Assembly: GCA_914767715.1 (NCBI GenBank) | Contig: OU612074.1 | Location: 5,907,501-5,971,500 of the forward strand | DNA from: Membranipora membranacea | Taxonomy: Eukaryota; Bryozoa; Gymnolaemata; Cheilostomatida; Membraniporidae | Length of the DNA stretch: 64,000 nt | Reading direction: 5' to 3' | In this document: positions 1-9,352 of the stretch, piece by piece | Layout of the letters: each line of letters opens with the position of its first letter | How positions within the stretch are numbered: position 1 is the first letter of the stretch | The notes under the pieces: model-generated | Database searches by the model: none | What the model was told of the DNA's origin: nothing | The model's input: only the letters and a program-made list of their open reading frames with translations | Program-made: the position numbers and the translations under genes

Positions 1-1039
1 AAGTATTATGCATAGAGCATAAGCATAGATTCATTTGATTCATATTACTGTAAGTTATTGACTGGGTTGCCACATAATCGATAATCGCTTGTTGACTTTG
101 CAGGACTTAAAATAATAATCTTTTTCTCAGCAGCCTCGCATGCCACTGTGCATTATAAGCTGATAGTCTACAACTTAAACAGATAAAGAAGATTTGCTAG
201 CAATAAGCACACTACTGCATCGTTCCAATGTTATATTTTATTAAGGGTATAACTGAGTGGTGGTGTGGGTATACTTCTCATTAATAGGGACAGTAAGGTT
301 GTGATCAGATACTCAACTCTTTCACAATGTCAAGCGAGCATTCTGAGACACTAGCGCATTAGAAATATCAGTTATATCGGTCAGACCTTAAAAGATGCAC
401 ACCTGACTTCTCCACTGATTCAACATCTTTTGTTGGAATGACATTTACAGAATAGAAAATTCTCGAACTCTTGAACAGGCCAAAAATTTACTGACACTTG
501 GTTAGTGATTTTTTAACGTGTTTTAGTGGTATTTGAATACTTCATAAAGAGGATCAATTTCAGTAAACAAATGTCATGTCATTTTCTCCTGTGATATGAC
601 TGATACTTTGGCACATTTGTTTTGACAGTGAAACCATCCCCAGGCTTCACCAAGTGGGATCGTCAAACAAATATGCATCCTCAAATATTCAAGTGAGAAT
701 CAGATTTGGTAACTAAAGTCATAGTGTCAGCAGCTATATTATAAAGGTGTTAGACTGTAGGCACGAGGATTGCAAACCAAAGTATGCAGTTTAGCACGAA
801 AGAATTTTTCAATGAAAGACATCAAGTTCATGTATAATCCAGAGCTAAGACCATGTCTGCAATTTTTCCTTTATACATGAAAATGTTTTGCTAGTTGTGA
901 TACTTCTAGGGGCATATATAAAATACAATTATCATGAACTTCATCACAATAACACTGACTTTTGCATCCAGTTTTGCGGGGACAGACAAATGCATCAGCC
1001 AATGCGGATGCAAAATGAGGATGTGGAAATGAGAGCTTT
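1..1039. other. No gene recognised, unit start
   Basis: This AT-rich DNA shows no supportable exon chain, RNA gene or mobile element. A 76-codon minus-strand open frame at 871-1101 is conserved between units only to the same degree as the surrounding DNA. It has no recognisable domain and runs into the 103-bp direct repeat, so it is left out. The same stretch occupies the first kilobase of every unit. Confidence 0.6.
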
Positions 1040-1142
1040 CTATTTTTTGTCATAGCATGTATCCAAGTTAAGTTCTCTTGTATAAGAAATGACAATGACA
1101 ATAACTCATGCTAGCCAAATAGCCTAATAGCCAAGTAGCTAA
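1040..1142. repeat. 103-bp direct repeat, left copy
   Basis: This segment is repeated at 1647-1749, 607 bp downstream in the same orientation. I see one mismatch, an A near 1102 against a G near 1709. Both copies end in a run of short TAGCC-type repeats. The two copies bracket a 504-bp segment whose right three quarters match 9353-9735. The pair occurs at the same place in all six units, so it predates the array. Confidence 0.92.
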
Positions 1143-1271
1143 TGCAATCTTGATTGGAATATAATATCAATGAAAACAGGAAATTGAGGGAATTGAAAGG
1201 AATGGCTTGACTAGTAATCATTGATTACGTCTTTGGTAAAAACTTGGCCCGATTTCAGCAAAAAGACCAAA

Positions 1272-1654
1272 ACAGAACACGAGCTCTACAGGATATCGTC
1301 ATTGTGCAGCTATTCAAGTACCCATAGTCACACATGTGGGTGACCTTGGCAATAATAGTGCAGTATCATCTAACATAGATATTTGAAGCTCAAATGGCGT
1401 AGATCGTTGTATCCTGGCGTTGATAAAAGCCACAATAATAGATATTTTTATGACATTTAATGTAATCATTTTCAATTGGTTTGATTAGCCCTTGAATTTT
1501 CATTAGATTAAATAATAGAATATAATAAAAATGACTGCTTTTTCAATGACAGTTCGTCCCTGACACCAAATTTCATTGCATTTGAAGAGTTTACGTATAT
1601 TTGGACACAATTTCATTTTAATTTATTTTGTTTGTAATAGGAATTACTATTTTT
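1272..1654 (+). repeat. Segmental duplication, copy A (partner at 9353-9735)
   Basis: About 383 bp here match 9353-9735 in the same orientation with roughly nine differences by eye, so about 97-98% identity. This divergence is larger than that between equivalent positions in different units, so the duplication is older than the array expansion. It contains no recognisable gene. Equivalent copies lie at 12550-12932, 23201-23583, 34482-34864, 45132-45514 and 56112-56494. Confidence 0.92.
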
Positions 1655-1749
1655 TGTCATAGCATGTATCCAAGTTAAGTTCTCTTGTATAAGAAATGAC
1701 AATGACAATGACTCATGCTAGCCAAATAGCCTAATAGCCAAGTAGCTAA
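1647..1749. repeat. 103-bp direct repeat, right copy with AP-1-like site
   Basis: This is the right partner of the 1040-1142 repeat. The single mismatch creates TGACTCA at 1709-1715, the consensus AP-1 (bZIP) site, which the left copy lacks. The site lies about 470 bp upstream of the TATA box of the candidate peptide gene. Whether it acts as an enhancer is inference. Confidence 0.9.
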
Positions 1750-2093
1750 ACAGCTGGGATTTCATTATCATTTCATCGGCTTTGTTTTTGTATTTTTATC
1801 ATCATTCCATCAGCTGTTTTTTGTATCAGATAAATAGCGAGAGCATCAAGATACAAATCATTATACTCAAGACACATAATCAGTGATGTTGTTTAGTGAA
1901 TGTTTATTCTAGACAATAATAATCAGATAATTCTGAAAATGCTATTTCTCTGCTCTGAAAGACAAGTTGTATGTTATATGTAAAATGCTCAACTCTGACT
2001 ACCAGAATTCTCGAACTCGTCACACAGTTGTAATAATTTTGTGACAATGCTATTATTTTACCAGGGCACAACCAGTACTGACGTCCATTAATA
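1750..2093. other. Upstream region of the peptide gene, no gene recognised
   Basis: These 344 bp lie between the direct repeat and the palindrome of the candidate promoter. They are AT-rich with no exon signals I would defend. A 65-codon minus-strand frame at 1904-2101 shows no family features and is treated as chance. Confidence 0.5.
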
Positions 2094-2256
2094 CATGACA
2101 ATTGTCATGCCACTCCAAGAATAATTTGAGATGACAGATTTCAATAGATGACACTTTCTAAAATAGAAACAGAAAATCAGTATATAAACATGTACAATAA
2201 GAACAACCAATCATTCAAGATTTTCTCTTAAAATCAGAACTTAACAAAACTCAGTG
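2094..2256 (+). promoter_or_regulatory. Candidate promoter and non-coding exon 1 of peptide gene, unit 1
   Basis: A perfect 16-bp palindrome, CATGACAATTGTCATG, sits at 2094-2109 with an E-box-type CAATTG centre. A TATATAAA box follows at 2181-2188. Transcription would start near 2210-2215 by usual TATA spacing. A non-coding first exon would then end at 2256, where CAGTG is followed by a consensus donor GTAAGT. The next acceptor, TACTTTTGTAG, ends at 2431, four bases before the start codon. TATA, donor, acceptor and ATG all fall in the expected order, which is the main support for a real gene here. Confidence 0.55.
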
Positions 2257-2434
2257 GTAAGTTTACTTGCTAGTGCATATTATTTCATTGGACTACTGCG
2301 CAGGACACAAAGAAAACTCACAGTGATTAAAAAATTCATTTATCTACATTTCAACTGGGATATATTCCAAATCGTTAATTATGAACTAAACTACTGAAAT
2401 GAAATGAATTATAAATTTCTTACTTTTGTAGAAG

Positions 2435-3060
2435 ATGAATATTCTGATCACAGCCCTTATCTTTTCTGCTGTAATTGGTGAGTTCGACATTCCTAGGAAG
2501 ACACATCAGAGTGTTCTTAGAGATTGCTATCCTGTACAGTGAACTTCAAAATGTTGTAGCTATACTCAATTAAACATTTATAAATATTCACATTGACTCA
2601 TGAGTGCATAGCAGTACTGTGACTTTGTACTAATTAATTGTTGATTTTATTCCATTGCTGCATATTACTTCATTGATGTCGTCTGATTTTCTCATGGTTA
2701 TGAATCATAGTAGAGTTTCACTACAGATGGAATCCTTTTCATGTGTTATTCAGGTGTGAGTTCGGGCTTTATTTTTTTGGGAGGAAAGAGGAAGAGGTAA
2801 AAGATGCTAATCAGGCCACACTCCAAGCTATGCCGCCCTAAGCTTCAGTAAGCATTGATTGTCTTGATTCAACTAGATGGTGTACTTATTGCGCTGGACA
2901 TAATGTATTCTAAAATTAGCAAGGTAATGGTGTTTGTAAAATTAAAAAAATACGGCAATTTATCATGTACTTTTATATTTCAGGTTGGAGATCAAAGGCT
3001 ACCAAGAAAAAAGATGCTATATTTAACCTTCTTTTCTGTTTATATTGTAAAAAAATATAA
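2435..3060 (+). CDS. Candidate small secreted basic peptide gene, unit 1
   Basis: I do not recognise a family. Exon 2 (2432-2477) starts MNILITALIFSAVIG, a short hydrophobic signal-peptide-like segment, and ends at donor G|GTGAGT in phase 1. Exon 3 (2754-2796, after acceptor TTATTCAG) adds VSSGFIFLGGKRKR and ends at a weak donor GTAAAA. Exon 4 starts at 2984 after TATATTTCAG. With exon 3 included, exon 4 adds LEIKGYQEKRCYI and stops at 3024-3026, giving about 42 residues. If exon 3 is skipped, the frame also stays open: exon 4 then begins WRSKATKKKDA, ends FCLYCKKI and stops at 3058-3060, giving about 39 residues with two cysteines. If the exon 3 donor is not used, translation stops at once after KRKR (TAA at 2798-2800). 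AATAAA lies at 3106. All versions are basic and could be secreted. An antimicrobial or signalling role is inference only. Confidence 0.42.
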
Positions 3061-3105
3061 TGCCTTCCTGATTCTTCTCTTTTTGTTTTAAACTCCAGCT
3101 TTGGC

Positions 3106-3111
3106 AATAAA
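3106..3111 (+). terminator. Poly(A) signal of candidate peptide gene, unit 1
   Basis: A canonical AATAAA lies 46 bp after the stop of the exon-skipped form and 80 bp after the stop of the exon-included form. A T-rich run precedes it. Identical copies follow the gene in every unit (14384, 25035, 36316, 46966, 57946). In AT-rich DNA this hexamer is common, so it supports the gene only through its position. Confidence 0.45.
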
Positions 3112-3130
3112 AGATAAACTATAAATGAAA

Positions 3131-4400
3131 ATTGATGTAAGGGCGTATAGTAGAAACGGAACAACCTCCTCCAAATTCAATGGACCTGTTATCACCAAGA
3201 GAATTGCTGCATTCAGTAATAATACGAGACAAAACAACGACTAAAATTTATGAAGCTTTAACTTGTTTTTCTCTTTCTTGATTATATATACAGTTCCACT
3301 CAATATCTATAGTAGTAGTGTTGCAAACATCCAATCAACTGGACTTTACTCATTGTCAGGAGATTTTACAAAATTTACAAATGATCATCATGTATAAGTG
3401 TCAGTCTTGCCCTTAGGTGATCACCAATCTGTCTAGATAAGGGGAACATGTAACCATCACCGCATACTCACCACGTAGCAATATCCCGACATCCGCGCTG
3501 CTTTAGGCGGAGTATGAATTTAAACTCAATTCAGAGATTTTTTTTGCATTATTTGTTCCCTTTGGTTTTGTGGCCAGAGTATTTATGATTGTTACACTAC
3601 TTTAAAACATAATGGAGGAGCTCTGAGATTCACCCTATGCATGCAAATTTAAACATGGCAGTATTATGGTAAAGGATATATGCAGGACAATGCAATGCAG
3701 CTATTCTAATAAACAGTGTGCTGTTCATGTTCCAGTAGATATACGAATGCTTAGAGTAGTGTATGCATCCATATAAATACGACCGTGATAAAATGAAAGG
3801 CAGCATTTGTACAACAATCTGTACTATACAGTATGCCCTGTGTTGATATAATATGCAGTGTAGTTAAGTTATGTTACTCAGCAGTGGTCCCTAGTAAGAA
3901 TTATCAGATTATTTAAAGCCTGAGATTGTATATCTTGATGTTTGAGATTGTTACATTATGACTGATAGGGAGACTAGCAAAACACAATCTGTAAAGGGCG
4001 ATTAGCAAGACAATATCTGTATCGGCCATTAATCTTTGGTCATGGTTGCCTACAGTTTTCACTCTCGTCTTTTCCCTAACAAAGTCACTAAAAGGTATTT
4101 GTTGGTTGGTATTCACCTATGGGCTTACTTACTTCGGATTCCGAAATATTTTCAAAAAATATGACACACAGGACACACAACTCTCATACACTATCTCTGT
4201 CTTTATCTCGATGCAGACAGGCCATGCGTGTGTACCTACTACTACCTAGTAAATCAAGCATTTGTTTTGAAGGAGAAAGATTGCAATTACTATGGCTTCA
4301 ATTATTTCTTAGGCTTTCACTCAGACAGTGACACACAGTCTGGTTCTAATTGAATATTGAGGTTTCTGGAGAGGGTGTTGAAACCTAATTTTAGCCTTAC
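3131..4400. other. No gene recognised
   Basis: This 1.27-kb stretch downstream of the peptide gene contains several overlapping short frames on both strands (60-70 codons) without recognisable domains. An acceptor-like TATATATACAG near 3293 has no convincing donor partner. A weak inverted repeat, CATACTC against GAGTATG, lies at about 3463-3517. No RNA gene or mobile element termini are visible. Confidence 0.5.
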
Positions 4401-5104
4401 CACCATGTTTTACGTTTTGTGAGACACATTCCACCAAACTACAATCAATTGGTATTTCTAAAGCTAGGCGTTGCGAGGTTTGGTATATGGTATACAGTAT
4501 AATATAAGAGAGAGATTTATATGAACGTTTACTCACCTAAAAAGATGTACTGTAAAGAGGAAGAGATATCGCGTTGACTGTCCAAGGTCAAGGCTAATAG
4601 TCTAGATGGTACAATTCCGATAAGGTGCTGGTCTGCTAAGATCTCGGATAACCTCACAGTATTTACCCACCATAACAAGATAATTCTACAATAAATGGTT
4701 CTATGGTATCTATTGCACAAAAGCCAGCAAAGCTTGATCCTGTGCCATGACCTTGCAACAAAACAAACTAATTTTCAAAATCATAATTCATGAAAATTCA
4801 TAAATATATTGCCATTGTTTTGTCATTTCGATTTTTTGAAGTCAATACTGGCCTCTAGGGTCGTCGCATGGTGCTTTTTTGGGTGAGAAAAAACGTGCAA
4901 ACGTTCAAAACACCTGCTATCCTACTGTCAGTATATTGACACCTCAGATATCCTTGGTTGAAGGGCAATTGGGGGACCAATATAATTGTTCGAGCTGTGA
5001 TGTATGCGATCTCAAATAGTTCAGAAGTAAAGATTTGCCCATGAAAAATCTTTCCAGCATTCTCTTCAAATATAGTTCAAAACTGTTGGTCGTTTAGGGA
5101 GGAT

Positions 5105-5265
5105 ACAAAAGACATCGATCATCCAGCAGTGAGTCCGTTGCCGACATTAAAATGAAGTTCATTGTCATAATTTAGTTTGTGTGGAATGCCATCGATCACC
5201 CACCATTAACAATAATGGACTGCTAATCCAATTATGTCTTATTAGAAACACTAGTCTGTAGATAT
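5105..5265. repeat. Diverged direct repeat, left copy
   Basis: The core ACAAAAGACATCGATCATCC and a downstream block ending AACACTAGTCTGTAGATA resemble 5566-5659, where the same two blocks are closer together. A related CATCGATCACCCACC lies between the blocks at about 5190. Similarity is partial, so this is an old repeat or degraded element of unknown type. Confidence 0.45.
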
Positions 5266-5565
5266 GACATTACCAATAAAATAAGAACCAGAGGCTACAC
5301 TGTTATTGACAAAGTAGCCTACTGCTATAGGACCCTGGTAAGGAAATTGACACAAAATATGTACTGCAGGATGTCTGAAATTTAAACAAAAACAGGTCAA
5401 TCCATGACTTTCACATTTATCAACACGATTAGGTGGCAAAACTAAACTTTTTCTACTTTTCAACAGATTCTACTTCTAAATTTCCATCAATTATTATTTT
5501 AAAATCATTGAGCATTGGCATCCCTTAATAATAGAGCCATTGCTGTGTTAGTTTCCCCAAGTGGA

Positions 5566-5659
5566 CACAAAAGACATCAATCATCAACCAGTGCTTCTAG
5601 TGCCAATAATAATAATAATAATCCAATGATTGTTTATGACAAACACTAGAATCTAGATA
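5566..5659. repeat. Diverged direct repeat, right copy, with (AAT)6
   Basis: This is the right partner of 5105-5265. It contains a short AAT microsatellite of six copies at 5605-5622. In units 2, 4, 5 and 6 a base just before it is G (CCGGTGC), whereas units 1 and 3 have A. That site is useful for typing copies. Confidence 0.5.
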
Positions 5660-7415
5660 CAATTCAACATACAGTAATGCAAGAACCTCTGCACAACACA
5701 CATGTCTTCAGCTAGAAATCATGAGGCAAGCACATAGAGTTATTATATACTCTAGAGTGGACAATGCAGTGCTGAAAGCGTCCTACTTAATTATTGCGAA
5801 ATCCATCACACAACGCAATCTGGTTGTGCATGGCTAGTGCCTGTATCATATAACTTATCATTGAGAATATGCGTATTGGGCATGACAATTTAGATTTCTA
5901 GAGCGCTTATATCCATTTTTTCAGAAAATTTTTCATGGGACACCATGTAGATCACTTGCAGGTATTTTCACTTTCAATTCCATGAGGCAACGAAAACTGG
6001 TTGTGAGTGGATAGTGCATGAATCATTGACTTTATCATTAAAAATATTAGAATTGGACATACAAATTAAGTTTATTGATCGAGCACTTATAGCCATTTTA
6101 TCAAAGAATTTCACATGTAACACCATTAACCTCACCATCACCTGCAGGTACTTTCTCTTCCGGTCAGTTTGACATTTTATTATTCTCCCTTTAAAATAAG
6201 CCAACTATCAACCGCAAATACATGAGCCTAAATCTCGATGACAGGGCCAGCTGGTTTCTGCCTCTTGCCAGGTATTTTGCTGTGTCCTGTCTCTCTAACT
6301 AATATGTTGCACACTCAGTCGGTGTATTTTATCTGTTCAGTTCCAGCTACTGGCGATGATCTATGATAACATGTGATAAAAGTAGCCTGTGGAAAAGCGA
6401 TTGGAGGCGAAAAGTTTGCTGCTTACCTTTATCGTTTTTAGAGCATTTTTAGCAATATTTTTGTAAAACTTTTCATGCCACACTAATAGATGTCTTGCAA
6501 GTGATTCCTTTCAGGGGGCAGACAGGGGACAAAAAAATTTGTGTATCCCCTTAAAACACCAAAATCTCAACTGCCAACACACCATCCCGATAAAATCACA
6601 ATTACCTGGCTAGCAGGTTTTTGCCCCTGCCACTTGCCTGCCTGCCAATTAAACTGTCTCCTGTCTCTCTAACTGAAATATTACACACTCGTGAGTTCAT
6701 TTAATCTGTGAAGTATAATGACTTCCAATTATACAAGATGAGCAAGTAACCCGTGGCTTAAAATTTTCAGCTTAAAGATTTCGGTTTTGGTTTGGCTATG
6801 TCATTTCTAGCTCTAAATTCCCTCTCCTGGGTAGCCACTCGTTTTTGTATTGCAAAAACTATTCAAGCCAACACATCAGGTTAAATCAAAAGATCCATAA
6901 GCTCTTCTGCTGAGTCCCTGATTAGCAAGAAAATGTCGAACGGACAAATCAAGATACATACTTGACCAGATTGACTCTACATTTTCTAAAATTCCCTAAC
7001 TCAGTCTGAAAAATTGTATGAAAATGGCAATCAGTTATCAGTTGCAATACATTATGGAGAAAACACCATAATATTTCGTCTTTGCAACTCAAATCTTCTG
7101 TTGAGAAGAGTACAGGGGCGTAATTAGACACTTTGATAATATTTCATCGTTAGGTACATATAATAGTATACAATGTGAATTAAAATCTTTTAACCAATGT
7201 TATATACATCATCAGTCCAAGTCTTTCTATTTGCACTCACTACTGCGTTCTACCAATTTTCAGAAAATTATACCAACACAACTGATAATTAACATGGTTA
7301 TATTAGTGCTGAGAAAGCCGATATAATTTCGCTCTCTCACCGATGTGACATTTTTAAGTTAACAGATATTTCTGATTTCTCACCATACTCAAAATAAGAG
7401 ATCATTTCTTTCAGA

Positions 7416-7429
7416 GGGGGGGGGGGGGG
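7416..7429 (+). repeat. Poly-G tract, 14 G, unit 1
   Basis: An uninterrupted G run follows TCAGA and precedes TGGGTGTG, about 30 bp before the SINE. Its length differs between units: 14, 14, 15, 13, 13 and 17 for units 1 to 6. It is the fastest-changing site in the array. Such runs can form G-quadruplex structures, and sequencing error may contribute to the differences. Confidence 0.95.
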
Positions 7430-7462
7430 TGGGTGTGATGCAATTTCCTCTCATGGTTGTTT

Positions 7463-7706
7463 AGGAGTAGGAGGTGGCTCAGTTGGTTAGAGCGCCGGAC
7501 TTCAAATCCGGTTCGAATCCCACTGCAGTCCATCTTCTACTGGGGATTGGTTGGTCCCCCAGGTGTGCTCCGACCTGCCTGCAAACAGAGAGCAATTTGG
7601 CGCAGATATTGCGGCCTCGCCATTAAGGCAATAATATTTCGCCGCCCATTCCTCGGGATGGGCGAGTGATAAGACATCGGATTTTAATCAACCTTTAATC
7701 AACCTT
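7463..7706 (+). mobile_element. tRNA-derived SINE nested in foldback element, unit 1
   Basis: The head contains an A-box-like TGGCTCAGTTGG (7475-7486) and a perfect B box GGTTCGAATCC (7510-7520), the internal RNA polymerase III promoter of tRNA genes. An anticodon-like stem CCGGA/TCCGG holds the loop CTTCAAA. The anticodon stem runs straight into the T loop, so the variable loop and T stem are not intact and this is not a working tRNA. The body (about 7530-7660) matches the minus-strand SINE at 10935-11179. The tail is a TTTAATCAACC repeat. No clear target duplication was found. Confidence 0.85.
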
Positions 7707-8138
7707 ATTTGTAAATATAAACATCAACATCATATACAGACAGGACACAGCTAATATGGCTGGCAAGTGGCAGTGAAAAAAATTAAGCTAGCCCGGTAGT
7801 AGTTTCTGTTTCATCACAGTGATGTGTTTGCGGTTGAGATTTTGGCTTAATTTAGTGGGAAAACAGACACAAATTTTCCACTGGCTGCTAGTGAAAATAC
7901 CTGCAAGTGATCCACATAGTGACGTAAATTTTTTTCCAAAAAAATGGCTATAAGCGCTCTAGAAATCTAAATTTCTGTGCCCAATACATATATTCTCAAT
8001 GATAAGTTTTATGATACAGGCACTAGACATGCACAACCAGATTGAGACTTGTCATGGATTTCGCAATAATTAAGTAGGACAAAACCTGTTGCTATTTTTG
8101 TACACATTGTCCGCTCTAGAGTATATAATAACTCTATG

Positions 8139-8320
8139 GGCAAGCACTTGCCTTCTCTAATGCCACCTCCTCATGGTCTCAGCAGCATGAAGCCATCTCG
8201 TTGTGATGATGAGCATTCCACTTCCAACCCTCAGTGCATATTGTCAGCTAAAAAATCGATTTTTATGCTGTTGCAAAACCTGAGAAGCTGCCAACTTTAT
8301 TTTACTATTCCTTATTTCAC
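8139..8320. other. Flank between foldback element and variable block
   Basis: The first eight bases (8139-8146) are the right target duplication GGCAAGCA. A plus-strand frame from 8136 has different ends in long and short units because the 629-bp block begins inside it. It has no recognisable domain and is not called. Confidence 0.6.
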
Positions 8321-8949
8321 TTGAAAATGTTCTCCCAATCATTTTGATAATTGAACCCAAGCCAAGCCAGCGCATGGAGGATTGCTTTCTATCACCTCCT
8401 CGGCGCAAATGCACTATCATCAAGGCATCAGCCAATCGTGCCAAAGTCCACTACTCTAATTACCACATTGAGCATCGCACTAATCACAAAACAGTGAGCT
8501 GACTGTGATATCACATCTCCTTTGACTGCCTTTTGTGCAAAGGCCAAGCTTTGAGAGCGATCATCCACTGGATATCACAAACTGAAAACTGCTTGAGTGA
8601 AACAGTTCCAAGTCATTTTTGTATTGAGATTAAGTTATATTAAGGCTTCGTGTAATTCAACTATCTATTGAAAGCTGATCAAAATGTCTTTCCTGTTAAG
8701 CTTGTATGTAAAGTTACCACCATGTCTACTGCAGAATAATTTTACTTTTCAGTAATTTCTCATGTATCAATTTAGTTGTCACTCTGAATAATATTATTTG
8801 AGGCTTTTGAAACACGACTACTATTGAATCCAAAGAAAAATCCTTTTTATTTAATAGCACATGGTAGGACATTCATGATAGAAATGGATGAAAATAAGAC
8901 CTTTTAATTCACATCTATTGCCACGACTGCTAAATTTCATATATAGTAC
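8321..8949. other. 629-bp presence/absence block, unit 1
   Basis: This block is present in units 1, 3, 5 and 6 and precisely absent from units 2 and 4. The borders share only the dinucleotide AC (TTTCAC before, AGTAC at the end). There are no inverted termini, tail or target duplication. Absence is therefore better explained as a deletion by end joining than presence as a transposon insertion. I see no gene in it. Confidence 0.93.
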
Positions 8950-9352
8950 ATTTCTGATCTTCTTGTGGCAGATCGCTCAGAATAGGTTATTCTTAAATTG
9001 ATAAGCTGACATCAGCCTATTCTCCTTTTTGGGCAAAGACTCGGCTGGTCTTTGTGTCAATATGCAAGTACAAATTTGGGTACAAGATATAATTGTCATT
9101 TCTTTACCATAATATCAAATGGCGCTTCACTCTTAACAAAAATAGTTCATTTCTTCTGTATTCATATTTTTTTGTTGAAGTTATCAATTTCCAATTGATG
9201 AGTGACATTGATCCGGAGGAGGGTACCAACAAAGACCTTGGCCGACAATGGCATTTTTATTATAGGATTAAGGAAAAACTATGATGATGCATTGGTAAGC
9301 TTGGGTAAACTTGAAGATTGGGCCAGCTTGTACATGTCAGTGATTTGGCTTG
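8950..9352. other. No gene recognised
   Basis: Short frames of 63-68 codons on the plus strand near 9093-9408 change their ends between unit 1 and the other units because of a one-base indel in an A run near 9273. That is not what a conserved gene would show. The stretch ends where the segmental duplication starts. Confidence 0.5.

Larger units (their letters stand above)
4401..7097 (-). other. Tentative minus-strand exon chain
   Basis: Four minus-strand segments have splice-like borders and compatible phases: 6962-7097 (acceptor CTTCTCAACAG, donor GTATGT; phase 1 to 2), 5274-5374 (acceptor TTTAAATTTCAG, donor GTAATG; phase 2 to 1), 4537-4635 (weak acceptor GATCTTAG, strong donor GTGAGT; phase 1 to 1) and 4401-4463 (acceptor CGCCTAG, donor GTAAGG; phase 1 to 1). 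Translations such as HPAVHILCQFPYQGPIAVGY and LIGIVPSRLLALTLDSQRD look protein-like, but I recognise no family. The first segment lies inside the foldback transposon, which argues against an ordinary host gene. No start or end of the chain is evident. It may be chance. Confidence 0.15.
5733..8138. mobile_element. Foldback DNA transposon with 8-bp target duplication, unit 1
   Basis: The ends are inverted repeats beginning CATAGAGTTATTATATACTC. The right arm (about 7880-8138) is the reverse complement of the left arm (5733 to about 5990) at roughly 80-85% identity by eye. Directly outside both ends lies the same octamer GGCAAGCA (5725-5732 and 8139-8146), a perfect 8-bp target duplication. The left arm also holds three diverged tandem subrepeats starting near 5813, 5987 and 6340, whose later parts match 7730-7880 in inverted orientation. 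A SINE is nested at 7463-7706. No transposase is visible, so it is non-autonomous. The 8-bp duplication fits hAT, long-TIR MULE or the sea urchin TU foldback class; I cannot choose. Confidence 0.88.

Noticed and set aside
871-1101. 76-codon minus-strand frame as a cysteine-rich peptide gene
   Set aside because: It has several cysteines but no signal peptide, and its start lies in the 103-bp direct repeat, whose other copy has no equivalent frame.
7470-7532. Functional tRNA gene with a TCA anticodon (selenocysteine or suppressor type)
   Set aside because: A and B boxes and an anticodon-like hairpin are present, but the variable loop and an intact T stem are missing, and the segment continues into a SINE body and tail shared with 10935-11179.
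7457-7669. 70-codon frame across the SINE as a coding gene
   Set aside because: It is simply a translation of the SINE head and body. It ends differently in unit 5 because of the deletion and has no independent coding evidence.
8244-8444. Minus-strand 66-codon frame as a transposase remnant
   Set aside because: No transposase motif is visible. The frame crosses the border of the 629-bp variable block and is destroyed in units 2 and 4.
8321-8949. 629-bp block as a transposon insertion in the long units
   Set aside because: No inverted ends, tail or target duplication beyond a shared AC. A deletion in the short units is simpler.
9010-9066. Minus-strand translation vaguely like a pogo/Tigger DDE motif (DTKTSRVFAQKGE)
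   Set aside because: Only about 14 residues before a stop, with no supporting flanking similarity. Other frames over the same DNA are equally open.
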